Assembly: GCA_041671525.1 (NCBI GenBank)
Contig: JBAZBJ010000001.1
Coordinates: forward strand, 1 to 64,000
DNA: 64,000 nt
Origin: UBA11098 sp041671525
GTDB lineage: Bacteria > Patescibacteriota > Minisyncoccia > Moranbacterales > UBA2206
Reading direction: 5' to 3'
In this document: piece after piece, positions 7,413-16,216 of the stretch
Position numbering within the stretch: the stretch's first letter is position 1
How the letters are laid out: every line of letters starts with the position of its first letter
The notes under the pieces: model-generated
Database searches by the model: none
Told to the model about the DNA's origin: nothing
Seen by the model: only the letters and a program-made list of their open reading frames with translations
Program-made: the position numbers and the translations under genes

Positions 7413-7736
7413 ATGAAACTAGGCATAATCTTGCAATCCAACAATCCGGAACACGCCTGGAACACTTTCCGTTTCGGCATCACGTCTCTTCAGGTTGGAC
7501 ATCAAGTCACGGTCTTTTTGATGAACGAAGGGGCGGAACTGGAAAGTATCCCTGACAGCGAGCATTTTGATATTTCCGTCAAAGTGGCAAGATTCAAGGA
7601 ATTGAAAGGTGAAATTTACGCTTGCGGCACTTGTATTAAGTTACGAGGCGGGGAAGAGAGTGGCGTTTGCCCTGTTTCCACGATGTCCGATTTGCTCAAA
7701 TTGATTGAGGATTCGGACAAGGTGTTGACTTTCTAA
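7413..7736 (+). CDS. DsrE/DsrF-like sulfur-relay family protein
   Basis: 107 residues. The fold signature is KLGIILQSNNPEHAWNTFRF at the N terminus, then VTVFLMNEGAE, and a Cys pair YACGTC (C71, C74) with a further C86, as in DsrE/TusD-like sulfur carriers. Probably cytosolic persulfide or thiol chemistry. A SHOCT-domain membrane protein follows 19 bases later on the same strand. Confidence 0.75.
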   Translation: MKLGIILQSNNPEHAWNTFRFGITSLQVGHQVTVFLMNEGAELESIPDSEHFDISVKVARFKELKGEIYACGTCIKLRGGEESGVCPVSTMSDLLKLIEDSDKVLTF

Positions 7737-7755
7737 TTTACTAACAAACAATGTT

Positions 7756-8016
7756 ATGATGTGGAATTCTTGGGGCAACATGTGGGGTGGCGGTTTCGGC
7801 TTTGGTTGGATTTTTATGCTGCTTTTTTGGGGACTCATAATTTGGGGAATTTTTGCACTGATGCGTGGGGCTGGAGGACACGGCTGTGGCGGTGGTCATG
7901 ATCACGGAGAACATAAGCTGGGAGAAAAAACAGCGCTGGATATTCTTAAAGAAAGATATGCCAAGGGTGAAATAAACAAAGAGGAATTTGACGCAAAGAA
8001 GAAAGACTTGGAATAA
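7756..8016 (+). CDS. Membrane protein with C-terminal SHOCT domain
   Basis: 86 residues: Trp/Gly-rich start, one membrane segment (GWIFMLLFWGLIIWGIFALM, about 17-36), a His/Gly/Cys stretch that could bind metal (HGCGGGHDHGEH), then a SHOCT motif (ALDILKERYAKGEINKEEFD). SHOCT is a short oligomerisation domain. Two ATGs are adjacent (7753/7756 region); no SD. Likely co-transcribed with the DsrE-like gene. Confidence 0.75.
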   Translation: MMWNSWGNMWGGGFGFGWIFMLLFWGLIIWGIFALMRGAGGHGCGGGHDHGEHKLGEKTALDILKERYAKGEINKEEFDAKKKDLE

Positions 8017-8046
8017 TAAAACATAAAAACATGATTGATCTTTATG

Positions 8047-8074
8047 AAGACAAGACGCCATCCTGTCTTTTTTT
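8047..8074 (+). terminator. Intrinsic terminator
   Basis: AGACA/TGTCT stem with extra pairs inside, then seven T. Confidence 0.6.
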
Positions 8075-8082
8075 GCAGGGAT

Positions 8083-8215
8083 TTTAATACGTATTTCGGT
8101 AAATATTAAATCCCATAATTTCCTCCGCCCAAAAGGACGAGGCAGGCCAACCCTGCCTGCCTGATTTCAATGAGCTCAATCGAGTCGCAGACATCTTCGC
8201 CCCCGGCAAGGCTAA
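8083..8215 (+). repeat. Dispersed intergenic repeat (copy 3, degenerate)
   Basis: TTTTAATACGTATTTCGGTA matches copies 1 and 2; downstream parts are diverged (CCTGCCTGCCTGATTTC, GAGCTCAATCGAGTCG) but match the element at 5800-5850. The terminator stem has decayed (GCCCCCGGCAAGGC). Confidence 0.6.
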
Positions 8216-8216
8216 T

Positions 8217-8417
8217 TTGACCTTTTTCATCATTGATGCTATTGTTCAACATTGCTTTTTTAACAAAAAAATACACTAAGAAAGGAGGATCGGGAACAAA
8301 TAATTACCCACAAAGGCAAGGAAAAGGCTGGAAAAAGGAGCTAGTTATAGCTGAGGCGAGAACGCCACACAGGGCGTTCTTATTTATTACAAAAACAACA
8401 ATATATGGGAGGATATT
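8217..8417 (+). promoter_or_regulatory. Promoter and structured leader of the 8418 gene
   Basis: TTGACC at 8217-8222, 17-base spacer, TATTGT at 8240-8245. The ~165-base leader contains AAAGGAGG near 8280 and a hairpin GAGAACGCC/GGGCGTTCT at 8358-8380 followed by TATTT, a possible attenuator. A 73-codon frame through the leader (from 8233) has no credible start and no recognisable product, so I do not call it. SD for the gene is GGGAGGA at 8407-8413. Confidence 0.45.
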
Positions 8418-9437
8418 ATGTACAGAAGAAGGCTGGTTGTTTTTTTCACATTAATCGCTTTTTGTGCTTTGATGCCCGTTGCATTTTCTGAAGCCGGATT
8501 ATTCGGGTTGGGCGGCAATAGCCGGGACTCAAGGCCTGACCGGAATATCGAGTCATTTTTCAAGGTCGGCAAAGAATGGGGAGAAGCAACGCGGAACCTG
8601 AAGCCGGGGCAGCTCAATAACGAGTTCGTGGAGGGCCTCAAGGACGCGAACAAAATCGACTATTTTAATGCCCATTCCGACCTGAAGGAATCATTCAAAA
8701 AGGGTTTCCGCATCGGCTTTGAGGATCGGGTTGCTGATCTTGTCCTTGGACCGCATTTAACGGCGGCAGCCGGGCGGATCGGTTATGAGACCTCGAATAA
8801 GTTTGTTGGTCACATTGAGGCCTTCGAGAGCGGGTGGGCTGGAGATATTCGAAACGCAATCAATGTCTTCATTGTTCTTATTTCGGAGGGTTCTCAAGCT
8901 GACAGAGAAACGTTTATCAAAAACTTCACTGACAATTACCGGAAAAAGTACGACTCAACGCAGGCGATACTTCATTCGGGTGGCATTATGACACAACGCT
9001 CAGAGGGTGGCACGATGCTGTTCCTGGATTATAGCAAGGGTAAGACTCTTGGCGCCCTTGATATTCCTGATCCGGAAGCCCTCAAGAAAGAAATCTATCA
9101 CCAGACCTTTAAGGTTATGGGTGATGAATCCGGCAAGAAGCTGAGCACTAATCTAATACGGCGGGACGATCTGATCGAGCTGCTCCGGCGGAGCAAGACG
9201 GCTCTTGAAGAAGTGAAGCCGGGCCTCGCAGGCAATCTGGGTATTATTCGCAATGCCTTTATTCAAAAGGATAGCTACGGAACTGATGCGGATAATGTCT
9301 TTAGCGGGCTTATCAAGGATGCTGGATATACTGTACATCCAGTCTCGGAAGTAAAAACTGAGCCATCCAAGGCGCAACAGAAGGAATATGATAATACGGA
9401 AACAATAATTAAGCCCAAGACGAAGAAAAAGAAATAA
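8418..9437 (+). CDS. Exported protein of unknown function
   Basis: 339 residues. Clear signal peptide: basic MYRRR, hydrophobic core VVFFTLIAFCALMPVAF, cleavage near SEA (about 24-27). The mature part is mostly polar and helical with a very basic C terminus (KPKTKKKK). No family recognised. Preceded by GGGAGGA six bases before the ATG and followed by a strong terminator, so a single-gene unit with a long leader. Confidence 0.7.
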   Translation: MYRRRLVVFFTLIAFCALMPVAFSEAGLFGLGGNSRDSRPDRNIESFFKVGKEWGEATRNLKPGQLNNEFVEGLKDANKIDYFNAHSDLKESFKKGFRIGFEDRVADLVLGPHLTAAAGRIGYETSNKFVGHIEAFESGWAGDIRNAINVFIVLISEGSQADRETFIKNFTDNYRKKYDSTQAILHSGGIMTQRSEGGTMLFLDYSKGKTLGALDIPDPEALKKEIYHQTFKVMGDESGKKLSTNLIRRDDLIELLRRSKTALEEVKPGLAGNLGIIRNAFIQKDSYGTDADNVFSGLIKDAGYTVHPVSEVKTEPSKAQQKEYDNTETIIKPKTKKKK

Positions 9438-9461
9438 ATACGAAGGAACTTCTAATGTAGA

Positions 9462-9500
9462 GAGGCAGTAGTGAATTTTTCACTGCTGCCTCGTTTTATT
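9462..9500 (+). terminator. Strong intrinsic terminator
   Basis: GAGGCAGTAGTGA pairs with TCACTGCTGCCTC (one mismatch), followed by GTTTTATTTTG. Confidence 0.9.
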
Positions 9501-9513
9501 TTGTTTAGTCTAT

Positions 9514-9530
9514 CCCCAAGCGGGGTTTTT
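9514..9530 (+). terminator. Short GC terminator remnant
   Basis: CCCC-AAG-CGGGG-TTTTT, the end piece of the dispersed repeat family, backing up the previous terminator. Confidence 0.5.
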
Positions 9531-9561
9531 CGTGTTTGTGCATAACTCGGCGATTATTTTG

Positions 9562-9570
9562 TGGTATAAT
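9562..9570 (+). promoter_or_regulatory. Extended -10 promoter
   Basis: GTGG-TATAAT with TATAAT at 9565-9570; no good -35. Predicted leader about 23 bases with no SD before ATG 9601. Confidence 0.55.
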
Positions 9571-9600
9571 CAAATCACTAAAAAGTTAGCCAAAAACAAA

Positions 9601-10056
9601 ATGAACAAAACTATCAAAACCGAATTAGCTCTAGCGGTGATTGTAATCTTTGCGACTGCGCTGGGAATTTTTTCATTGGCTGGCGACAAGCAAATAGATA
9701 ACGCGCAGGATGAGCCAACAACCGTTGTAGCTGAAAAGGCTATGTCGAAGCAGGCGTGCGAACATTATTATGAAGGTGAGGCGCAGGTTGCCGGCTGGTT
9801 GGTTAGCGCGGACGATGGAGACTTGGTCGTGCAGTTAGCCCGGGCCGATCTGGAAAAAATGCCCAAGACGGCGCAGACTGTAGATAATTCCCAGGTGAAA
9901 CTGGTGGATGCTTCGCCTGAGATCAAAAAAAGTCTCGAAAAATCCAGCAGTGAAAAACCCGTTAGCATAACCATCAAGGGTTATGCGACCGTTTGCAATT
10001 CAGCCATGCCACTGATCAGTCTGGAGCCGGCCACGATTGCTTTCAAGAAAAGCTAA
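9601..10056 (+). CDS. Membrane-anchored exported protein
   Basis: 151 residues from the ATG at 9601; the frame is open further upstream but runs through the promoter. N-terminal anchor MNKTIKTELALAVIVIFATA, then an acidic external domain with two Cys (about C53 and the C of ATVCNSAM) that could form a disulfide. No family recognised. The N-terminal start resembles that of the 31999 gene (MNKxIxTExA...). Confidence 0.65.
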   Translation: MNKTIKTELALAVIVIFATALGIFSLAGDKQIDNAQDEPTTVVAEKAMSKQACEHYYEGEAQVAGWLVSADDGDLVVQLARADLEKMPKTAQTVDNSQVKLVDASPEIKKSLEKSSSEKPVSITIKGYATVCNSAMPLISLEPATIAFKKS

Positions 10057-10102
10057 ATTATCATTAGGAAAATACAGCAGGTGTGCAAAAGTCGAGGATT
10101 CC

Positions 10103-10132
10103 TTGACTTTTTTGACCTGGGGGTGCTAAGCT
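10103..10132 (+). promoter_or_regulatory. Promoter for the 10164 gene
   Basis: TTGACT at 10103-10108 and TGC-TAAGCT (TAAGCT 10127-10132), 18-base spacer. Moderate match. Confidence 0.45.
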
Positions 10133-10163
10133 ACGGTCAATAAAAGGTCAATCATTCGGTCAT

Positions 10164-11192
10164 ATGAAAATTACTAAAATCATCCGTAAATTGGGCGAGA
10201 TCGGGAAGAAGTCCAATACTGCCGTTTGCGATGTCTTTTTGTGCAAAACCAACCGGAAACGCGATCTGATCATTATCGCAATCTCGGTTTTTGTCGCTTC
10301 AATCATTATCGCGGATAGCCGTTATTCCCTGGTCAATCTGCTAAAGCGAAATATCCAGGCCAATAAAGTTGTTGAGGATACGGTTGCGGCTCCTGAGGTG
10401 AGGGTCTATGAGCAGGTCAAGGCGATCCAGGAAACCATCGATACGAGCAAGTGGAAAAATTATCAAAGTCAGTGGTATGGCGTGGAATTGAAATATCCCG
10501 AGCAGTGGGGAAACCCGATCCATCGATCTGCCACGCGGGGAACCAAATGGGAATATCGTTCGCAATTTCGCAGTGAGACAGTTGGCGCGAACAATCCCTA
10601 TGTCGGTTTTGATCTCGTGATCTATCCGATCGCTGTGATTAAGGAGGCGACAAATACGGATGAATTTCCTAAAATCAAAAGTCCGGAGCTGAAGGAAAAG
10701 GAATCGTGCGCAATGTTCGATGGACATCTGATCGAAACTGGAGACTATGCGGCCGAAGAAATTTATGTTCCGGCCGAAGATGATTGTTATGATGCGGCCT
10801 TGTATTTCAGTTTTACCCGGGACGCATATGTGTATAATCTGGTACCGGTCATGCGTGATGGCTATGAGCGTACCAGTGATCCGATGGTGGATGTGGCGGA
10901 TCATTTTCCTGAATTTTTTTCGGTGGCTTCGCAGTTAAGCACGATTGACATAGTGCGACCGAAACCGAAGGCGGTCGCAACTCCAACCCCAAAAGTTGTC
11001 AGCGCGCCGCAGCCGTATATCTATAAAAAAGACAGTGTAGGAAGACGGGTCTGTGGCACAAAAAATGATAAACCGGCCAAGAGCAAGAAAAACAAAAGTC
11101 GGCACATGGATATGGAATGTTGTCTGGATCCGGATGAATATCCGAATCCGAACTGCTATTATGATCCGGCGAAATACGGAAAATATCTATAA
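10164..11192 (+). CDS. Membrane-anchored protein with PsbP-like segment
   Basis: 342 residues. One membrane segment at about 34-53 (DLIIIAISVFVASIIIADSR) after a basic cytoplasmic N terminus. External part includes WKNYQSQWYGVELKYPEQW, the W-Y-x5-YG-x5-YP-x2-W pattern also seen in the 31999 gene and in PsbP-like proteins. The C terminus is Pro/Lys-rich then Cys-rich (MECCLDPDEYPNPNCYYDP). Function unknown. Terminator at 11222. Confidence 0.65.
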   Translation: MKITKIIRKLGEIGKKSNTAVCDVFLCKTNRKRDLIIIAISVFVASIIIADSRYSLVNLLKRNIQANKVVEDTVAAPEVRVYEQVKAIQETIDTSKWKNYQSQWYGVELKYPEQWGNPIHRSATRGTKWEYRSQFRSETVGANNPYVGFDLVIYPIAVIKEATNTDEFPKIKSPELKEKESCAMFDGHLIETGDYAAEEIYVPAEDDCYDAALYFSFTRDAYVYNLVPVMRDGYERTSDPMVDVADHFPEFFSVASQLSTIDIVRPKPKAVATPTPKVVSAPQPYIYKKDSVGRRVCGTKNDKPAKSKKNKSRHMDMECCLDPDEYPNPNCYYDPAKYGKYL

Positions 11193-11221
11193 ATAAAGAA
11201 AAGCATAGCAAGCATAACGAA

Positions 11222-11243
11222 AGCCGCCGCGGGCGGCTTTTTG
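11222..11243 (+). terminator. Intrinsic terminator
   Basis: AAGCCGCC-GCG-GGCGGCTT followed by TTT. Confidence 0.85.
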
Positions 11244-11333
11244 TGTGGATAGAATAAATGCTAACCAGGAGTGTATTATGGAAGACTGAACCGAACTTTT
11301 TTGCGAGTGAAATTTCGGAAAACAAATTTTTTT

Positions 11334-12389
11334 ATGATGAAAAAGCGCATACATTGGGCTGTGGGTTTTCTGGGAATTGCAATCCTGGCTTTTGTCTTTG
11401 GCGGGGCGATTGCGGAAATCCGAGCAAGATTTTTTTCGCCTTCGGGGACGAGTGTGATTGAAGCGGGTGTGGCCCCAACGGAGGAGTCTGCAGCGGAAAA
11501 GACGGGAAATGATCAAGATGGCGTGGATCAATCCATGAGTGATCCGGCACCTGTTTCGGAACAAGCGCAAGTGCCGTCAACCGGTCAATCTGAGGACAGC
11601 TTTTCCTTCGCGATTCTCGGCGATACGCAGCGCTTTGATGCGGCCAATTCCGCCGGTGGTTTTCAGCAGGCAGTGCGAGCGATCAACGGCAAGGATGTTG
11701 ATTTTGTGATGACAGTTGGTGATCTGCTCTCGAGTTGTGACAAGGGCTGCGCCGGAAAGCTGGTGGAATGGCAAAAGATTATTGGCTTATTGGCGCCCAA
11801 AACCTATGCGGTGATGGGTAACCATGATCGGACGGGCAGAAGCACGGCGGATGAGGCTTGGCAAAAAGTGTTCGAGATGCCGACTAACGGGCCGGCCGGT
11901 TACAGCGAAATGGTTTATTCCTTTGATTTTAAAAATACGCATTTCGTGGTTCTCAATAGCGAGAAACCTAAGGAGCATGTCATCAACAAAACACAGCGCG
12001 ATTGGTTAGAATCTGATTTAGGAGCTAATAAAAAGGAAAATATTCTGGTTTTTTATCATGAGCCGGCGTACCCGGTCAGTTCCAAGATCGGCGAAAGTCT
12101 GGATTTTGAAAAAAAAGAGCGTGATGAGTTTTGGAATATTTTGACAAAATATCAGGTGACGGCAGTATTTAATGGGCATGAGCATATTTTTAGCCGGCGA
12201 AAAATTGGTAATATCTATCAATTTGTAGTGGGCAACACTGATTCCTTTGATCATGACCTGCCCAAGCCGGGGGTGGCCGAATATAGCTTTCAGGGTAAGA
12301 GTTTCGCGGTGGTCAAGGTTACTGGGAGGGATATTTTTATCAGCCTGTATTCAGTGGAAGGTAAGTTGACAAATGAGTTTGGATTTTGA
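11334..12389 (+). CDS. Exported calcineurin-like metallophosphoesterase
   Basis: About 351 residues from ATG 11334 (11337 is equally possible; a GTG at 11271 in frame would add an implausible N terminus before the signal). Signal/anchor MMKKRIHWAVGFLGIAILAF. Phosphoesterase motifs in order: GDTQ, VGDLLS, MGNHDRTG, FYHEPAYP, FNGHEHIFSR, which give the Asp/His/Asn ligands of the di-metal site. Likely acts outside the membrane on phosphoesters or as a phosphatase of cell-surface compounds. First gene of the envelope-rich core. Confidence 0.85.
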   Translation: MMKKRIHWAVGFLGIAILAFVFGGAIAEIRARFFSPSGTSVIEAGVAPTEESAAEKTGNDQDGVDQSMSDPAPVSEQAQVPSTGQSEDSFSFAILGDTQRFDAANSAGGFQQAVRAINGKDVDFVMTVGDLLSSCDKGCAGKLVEWQKIIGLLAPKTYAVMGNHDRTGRSTADEAWQKVFEMPTNGPAGYSEMVYSFDFKNTHFVVLNSEKPKEHVINKTQRDWLESDLGANKKENILVFYHEPAYPVSSKIGESLDFEKKERDEFWNILTKYQVTAVFNGHEHIFSRRKIGNIYQFVVGNTDSFDHDLPKPGVAEYSFQGKSFAVVKVTGRDIFISLYSVEGKLTNEFGF

Positions 12390-12436
12390 CCGAATAATAT
12401 GACGTTCGGCACCACGATTCCCTTTTTTTCAGACAG

Positions 12437-12445
12437 TGGTATAAT
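12437..12445 (+). promoter_or_regulatory. Extended -10 promoter, leaderless start of 12452
   Basis: GTGG-TATAAT with TATAAT at 12440-12445; six bases to ATG 12452. Confidence 0.65.
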
Positions 12446-12451
12446 AAAAGC

Positions 12452-13510
12452 ATGCAACTCAAGAATTATAATGTCTATTTTTTCTTTTTTGTTTTGATCG
12501 CCATCACGGTGGTGGCCTATTTTATCATGCAGCCGTTTTTGGTGCCATTTCTGATCGCGGCGGTGTTGGCGCACTTGTTCAGTCCGTTGCACGGGATCCT
12601 TTCGAAATTTCTCAAAAGCAAGGGATTGGGTTCGGTGTTGGTGTGCCTGTTGGTCGCGCTGATCATCATCGTGCCGATCTTTGTAGTTTTGTCTTTGGTT
12701 GTCAATGAAATTCAGGATGTCATCAACCGCTTTACCACTGATCCGGAGGCGGTCAAAAGCACGATAAACAATTTTTCCGGCAGTTTGACGACGTTGCCGA
12801 TCTTCCATCTTTTTGCGCCGGAAAAATTCATCAATGAGGCTTCCATCATTTCCGCGGTCAAGAGTCTGTCGCAAAACGCCCTGACTATCCTGCAGAGCGC
12901 CTATCAGGGCGTGGCACACTTCATTTTTGTCACTTTTATTATGTTCTTCTCGCTGTTCTATCTGCTGATCGACGGTCACCGACTGGTGAAAAAGATCATG
13001 CAACTGAGCCCGCTCGCGGACAAATACGAAAATATCCTGATCGCTAAATTCAATTCGATTACCCGCGCGACAATCAAGGGTACCATCCTGATCGGCATTA
13101 TCCAAGGCACGATCGGGAGCATTCTCTTTTCCGCGACGGGGGTGGCGTCGCCGGTCTTTTTCGGGGTCATCATGATGATTTCCTCGGTCATTCCTTCAAT
13201 CGGTTCCGGTTTGGTTTGGCTGCCGGTTGGCGTGGTCATGCTGCTTCTGGGACACACAACGGAAGGCATTACGATTCTGGTGGTGGGGGGATTGGTCATC
13301 AGCATGATTGATAACCTGGTGCAGCCGAAGCTGGTCGGCAAAGATACGCAGATGCATCCGCTTTTGATTTTGTTTGCCACCTTGGGTGGCATCGCTTTGT
13401 TCGGCTTCTCCGGCTTCATCGTGGGACCGATGCTCATGTCACTTTTCGTGGCGTTGTGGGACATCTATGCGCTGGAATTCAAAGGTCAGTTGGATAATTA
13501 TAATAAATAA
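12452..13510 (+). CDS. AI-2E family transporter (TqsA/PerM-type permease)
   Basis: 352 residues, about eight membrane segments, with paired segments at both ends (FFVLIAITVVAYFIMQPFLV; GLGSVLVCLLVALIIIVPIF), a soluble loop at about 85-145 and the C-terminal conserved DNLVQPKLVG and GGIALFGFSGFIVGPM, all typical of this permease family. Substrate unknown: family members have been linked to AI-2 export or ion antiport. Starts within about one base of its predicted transcription start. PAP2 gene follows 12 bases later. Confidence 0.85.
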   Translation: MQLKNYNVYFFFFVLIAITVVAYFIMQPFLVPFLIAAVLAHLFSPLHGILSKFLKSKGLGSVLVCLLVALIIIVPIFVVLSLVVNEIQDVINRFTTDPEAVKSTINNFSGSLTTLPIFHLFAPEKFINEASIISAVKSLSQNALTILQSAYQGVAHFIFVTFIMFFSLFYLLIDGHRLVKKIMQLSPLADKYENILIAKFNSITRATIKGTILIGIIQGTIGSILFSATGVASPVFFGVIMMISSVIPSIGSGLVWLPVGVVMLLLGHTTEGITILVVGGLVISMIDNLVQPKLVGKDTQMHPLLILFATLGGIALFGFSGFIVGPMLMSLFVALWDIYALEFKGQLDNYNK

Positions 13511-13522
13511 AATGAACATCGG

Positions 13523-14011
13523 ATGTTTGAAGCGTTTATAATTTTTGGCGCGAAATATTTGATTGTCCTTTCGGGGATTATTTTTTTGGCATATCTGTTG
13601 CAACAATCGGGAGACAAACAAAAGCAGATCATACTATTTGCGATTATCAGTCTACCGACGATTTATGTGGCGGCCAAGCTGGCTTCGCTTGTGTATTTTG
13701 ATCCGCGACCGTTTGTGGTTGGAAATTTCGCGCCACTCATCCCGCACGCGGCGGACAACGGTTTTCCTTCTGATCACACATTGTTGGCCGGCGCGCTCTC
13801 AGCGGTCATCTTTTTCTTCCATAAAAAAATCGGCCTAATTTTGTTGGTGGTGGCGTTGGTGGTGGGGGGCGCTCGGGTTTTGGCCGGGGTGCATCACGCG
13901 GTGGATGTTGTGGGCAGTATAGGCATCGCATTTTTTGTCGCGTATTTGTTGCATAAATCAGTATTGCCGATTATGCTAAAATCCAAACTGTATACGCACT
14001 ATTTGAGGTAA
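13523..14011 (+). CDS. PAP2-family membrane phosphatase
   Basis: 162 residues, about five membrane segments. Phosphatase motifs: K...YFDPRPF (motif 1), FPSDHT (motif 2, PSxH) and ARVLAGVHHAVDVVG (motif 3, R-x5-H-x3-D). Fits undecaprenyl-diphosphate or lipid phosphate phosphatase at the outer face of the membrane, which suits the nearby peptidoglycan genes. Twelve bases after the AI-2E gene, so one operon. Confidence 0.85.
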   Translation: MFEAFIIFGAKYLIVLSGIIFLAYLLQQSGDKQKQIILFAIISLPTIYVAAKLASLVYFDPRPFVVGNFAPLIPHAADNGFPSDHTLLAGALSAVIFFFHKKIGLILLVVALVVGGARVLAGVHHAVDVVGSIGIAFFVAYLLHKSVLPIMLKSKLYTHYLR

Positions 14012-14046
14012 AAAATTGGCGGAATCAAAATCAGGGTGTATTATGA

Positions 14047-14077
14047 GGGAGAGGGATGAGCCCTTTCTTTTATTTTA
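14047..14077 (+). terminator. Weak terminator-like hairpin
   Basis: GAGGG-ATGAG-CCCTTTC then TTTTATTTT; short stem. Confidence 0.35.
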
Positions 14078-14081
14078 GTCT

Positions 14082-15875
14082 ATGGCAGAAAAGAAGGACA
14101 ATTTAAAGGCTGAAAAAAGTGGAGTAAACATCCGTGATTTTTGGTTGCACCTTTGGACCTTGATAGTGCCCTTTCATGGGCAGATTTTTGGCGTGTTGGT
14201 GCTGATTATTTTTGCGGAAATAGTTAAGCTGAGCGGACCGTATTTTTTGAAATTGATTATTGATAATTTGATGGCCTTTGATGCGACTAGAATAAAGGAG
14301 ATACTAATTTTCATTGCGCTGATGTTTGCGTCTAATGAGGCGGGATCGCTTTTGAGCTATGTGATTGATGGAAAAATGTTTCAAATTTTAGGTGGTATCA
14401 ATGAATATATTCCTCATCAAGCTTTGCAAAAGTTATTATCACTGCCGCTGGGTTATCATGAAAAAGAAAACACTGGCAATAAGGTAGTAAAAATAACGCG
14501 TGGGGTGGACAAGATTGATAGTTTGCTTGGCAATTTGTCCTGGGAAGTCGTGCCAACAATTTTCCAGATAATTTTTACGGCTGCAGTTCTACTGTTTTTA
14601 GACTGGAGATTCTTTTTGATTTTATTGTTTTTTATTCCGATTTTTGTTTTTCTGACGCTGAAAGTTAACAAGGAGGTTTATCCGTATCGGCGTAAAAGAT
14701 TTATGAGTCAGGATGAATCGGCCGGGGTGATGGCACAGGCGATTATTAATATTAACACGGTTAAATCATTCGTGCAGGAGAAAAAGGAGTCCACTAAATT
14801 TCAGAAAATTATCAGTCAGGTTAAAGATAATATTTGGCTAGAATTTAGCCGAATTATCAAATACAATGTTAAGCGAAATTTTGTTATCGATGTGGGTCGG
14901 GCCTTCATTTTAGTAGCGGGATTTTTTTTGGTTTGGAAAAACTCGATGTCGATTGGTAGTTTGGTTTTTGTTTACACGATTTCCGAAAAAGCTTTGCTTT
15001 CGCTATTTCGAATTTCGCGAATCTATGATCGAGTTATGGAAAGTAGTGAAGCAATTGAGCGAATTTATAGTTTATCATTGGAAGAATCGGAAATTAAAAA
15101 TGCCAAAAATGGCTTCAAACCAAAAAACATCGATGGTCAGATTGAATTTAAAAATGTGACCTTTTCCTATTCAGACAGTACACAAAAGGCCTTGAATAAA
15201 GTCAACTTTAGTATTAATGCCGGCTGTATGACAGCCTTGGTGGGTCCTTCGGGTGGCGGTAAAACGACGGTCGCGCGCATGGTGTATCGGCATTATGATC
15301 CAACCAAGGGAGATGTGCTGCTCGATGGCAAAAAATTGCAAGAATATGACCTGTATGCTTTTCGAAAATTCATCGCGATCGTGCCGCAGGAAGTGGAAAT
15401 TTTTAATACGAGCGTAAAAGACAATATTGCTTACGCCAAATCGAATGCTAGTTTTCAGGAAGTGCAGGCGGCGGCGCGAATTGCCAACGCGGAGGAGTTT
15501 ATCACCCAGCTTAAGGGCGGCTATGAAACGCTAGTGGGCGAGCGCGGCATCAAATTGTCGGGTGGTCAGCGGCAGCGGATCGGGATTGCGCGGGCGATTT
15601 TGGCCAATCCGCGAATTTTGATCTTTGATGAAGCGACCAGCAGTCTGGATTCGTATAGTGAAAAACTGATCCAGGAAGCTATGGACAAAATCGTGAAGGG
15701 GCGAACCGTGATTGTGATTGCGCATCGCCTGAGTACGATCAAAAAAGCCGACAAGATTGTGGTGCTGGAGAAGGGCAAAGTGATCGAGGAAGGCAGTCAT
15801 TTTGAATTGGCACAGGTTAGTGGCGGGCTATATCAGAAATTGATCAAGTTGCAAGAAGTGGGCGACGTGGATTAA
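14082..15875 (+). CDS. ABC exporter, fused permease and ATPase
   Basis: 597 residues. Six membrane segments in the first ~320 residues, then the ATPase: Walker A GPSGGGKTT (about 387-395), Q-loop VPQE, signature LSGGQRQR, Walker B ILIFDEATSSLD and H-loop IAHR. A homodimeric or heterodimeric half-transporter of the MsbA/multidrug type; cargo unknown. Stands as a single gene ending in a terminator. Confidence 0.9.
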   Translation: MAEKKDNLKAEKSGVNIRDFWLHLWTLIVPFHGQIFGVLVLIIFAEIVKLSGPYFLKLIIDNLMAFDATRIKEILIFIALMFASNEAGSLLSYVIDGKMFQILGGINEYIPHQALQKLLSLPLGYHEKENTGNKVVKITRGVDKIDSLLGNLSWEVVPTIFQIIFTAAVLLFLDWRFFLILLFFIPIFVFLTLKVNKEVYPYRRKRFMSQDESAGVMAQAIININTVKSFVQEKKESTKFQKIISQVKDNIWLEFSRIIKYNVKRNFVIDVGRAFILVAGFFLVWKNSMSIGSLVFVYTISEKALLSLFRISRIYDRVMESSEAIERIYSLSLEESEIKNAKNGFKPKNIDGQIEFKNVTFSYSDSTQKALNKVNFSINAGCMTALVGPSGGGKTTVARMVYRHYDPTKGDVLLDGKKLQEYDLYAFRKFIAIVPQEVEIFNTSVKDNIAYAKSNASFQEVQAAARIANAEEFITQLKGGYETLVGERGIKLSGGQRQRIGIARAILANPRILIFDEATSSLDSYSEKLIQEAMDKIVKGRTVIVIAHRLSTIKKADKIVVLEKGKVIEEGSHFELAQVSGGLYQKLIKLQEVGDVD

Positions 15876-15896
15876 ATAATCGGCAAAAAAATAGTA

Positions 15897-15924
15897 AAAC
15901 AGTCCGCTGCGGTGGGCTGTTTTG
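15897..15924 (+). terminator. Intrinsic terminator
   Basis: AAAACAGTCC/GGGCTGTTTT stem; T-run within and after the stem. Confidence 0.75.
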
Positions 15925-16009
15925 CTTTAGCTGAGGCGTATATTTTTTGTGAAAGCTTTGTTTGAAGCCAAAAGGGGAGTTGGGGCGGAATATGGCTTGA
16001 AACACGGGA

Positions 16010-16038
16010 TTGACATTGCCCTGAATAAAAAGTATACT
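16010..16038 (+). promoter_or_regulatory. Consensus promoter of the lytic transglycosylase
   Basis: TTGACA at 16010-16015, 17-base spacer, TATACT at 16033-16038. One of the best sigma-70-type promoters in the window. Confidence 0.85.
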
Positions 16039-16040
16039 GG

Positions 16041-16087
16041 ATAGCACAATTCAAAAAGCTATAGTCCCGCAAAGGAACTTTTTTTAT
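16041..16087 (+). terminator. Leader hairpins with terminator (possible attenuator)
   Basis: Right after the start point: ATAGC...GCTAT (about 16041-16063), then AGTCC-CGCAAA-GGAACT followed by TTTTTTT (16064-16082). A terminator lies ~130 bases before the coding start, so readthrough must be allowed for the gene to be expressed. The next ~90 bases hold another stem, GTCTCGA...TTGAGAC (about 16120-16162). Confidence 0.6.
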
Positions 16088-16216
16088 TGTAAGAGCACAA
16101 TTGAATAACAATTTAATAGTCTCGAGTATCTCGCATCGATTCGAGTCGAAGCGGGTTGAGACGCATTAATCATTAAGGAAAAAAATATTTGTAGACAAAA
16201 AAATCACGGACGTTTT

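Noticed and set aside
8233..8454. 73-codon frame through the leader of the 8418 gene
   Set aside because: It runs across the promoter, a hairpin and the next gene's start, and its product shows no recognisable feature.
12290..13105. 271-codon minus-strand frame opposite the AI-2E transporter
   Set aside because: Charged, His/Gln-rich product mirroring a membrane protein; no start signal or motif. Shadow frame.
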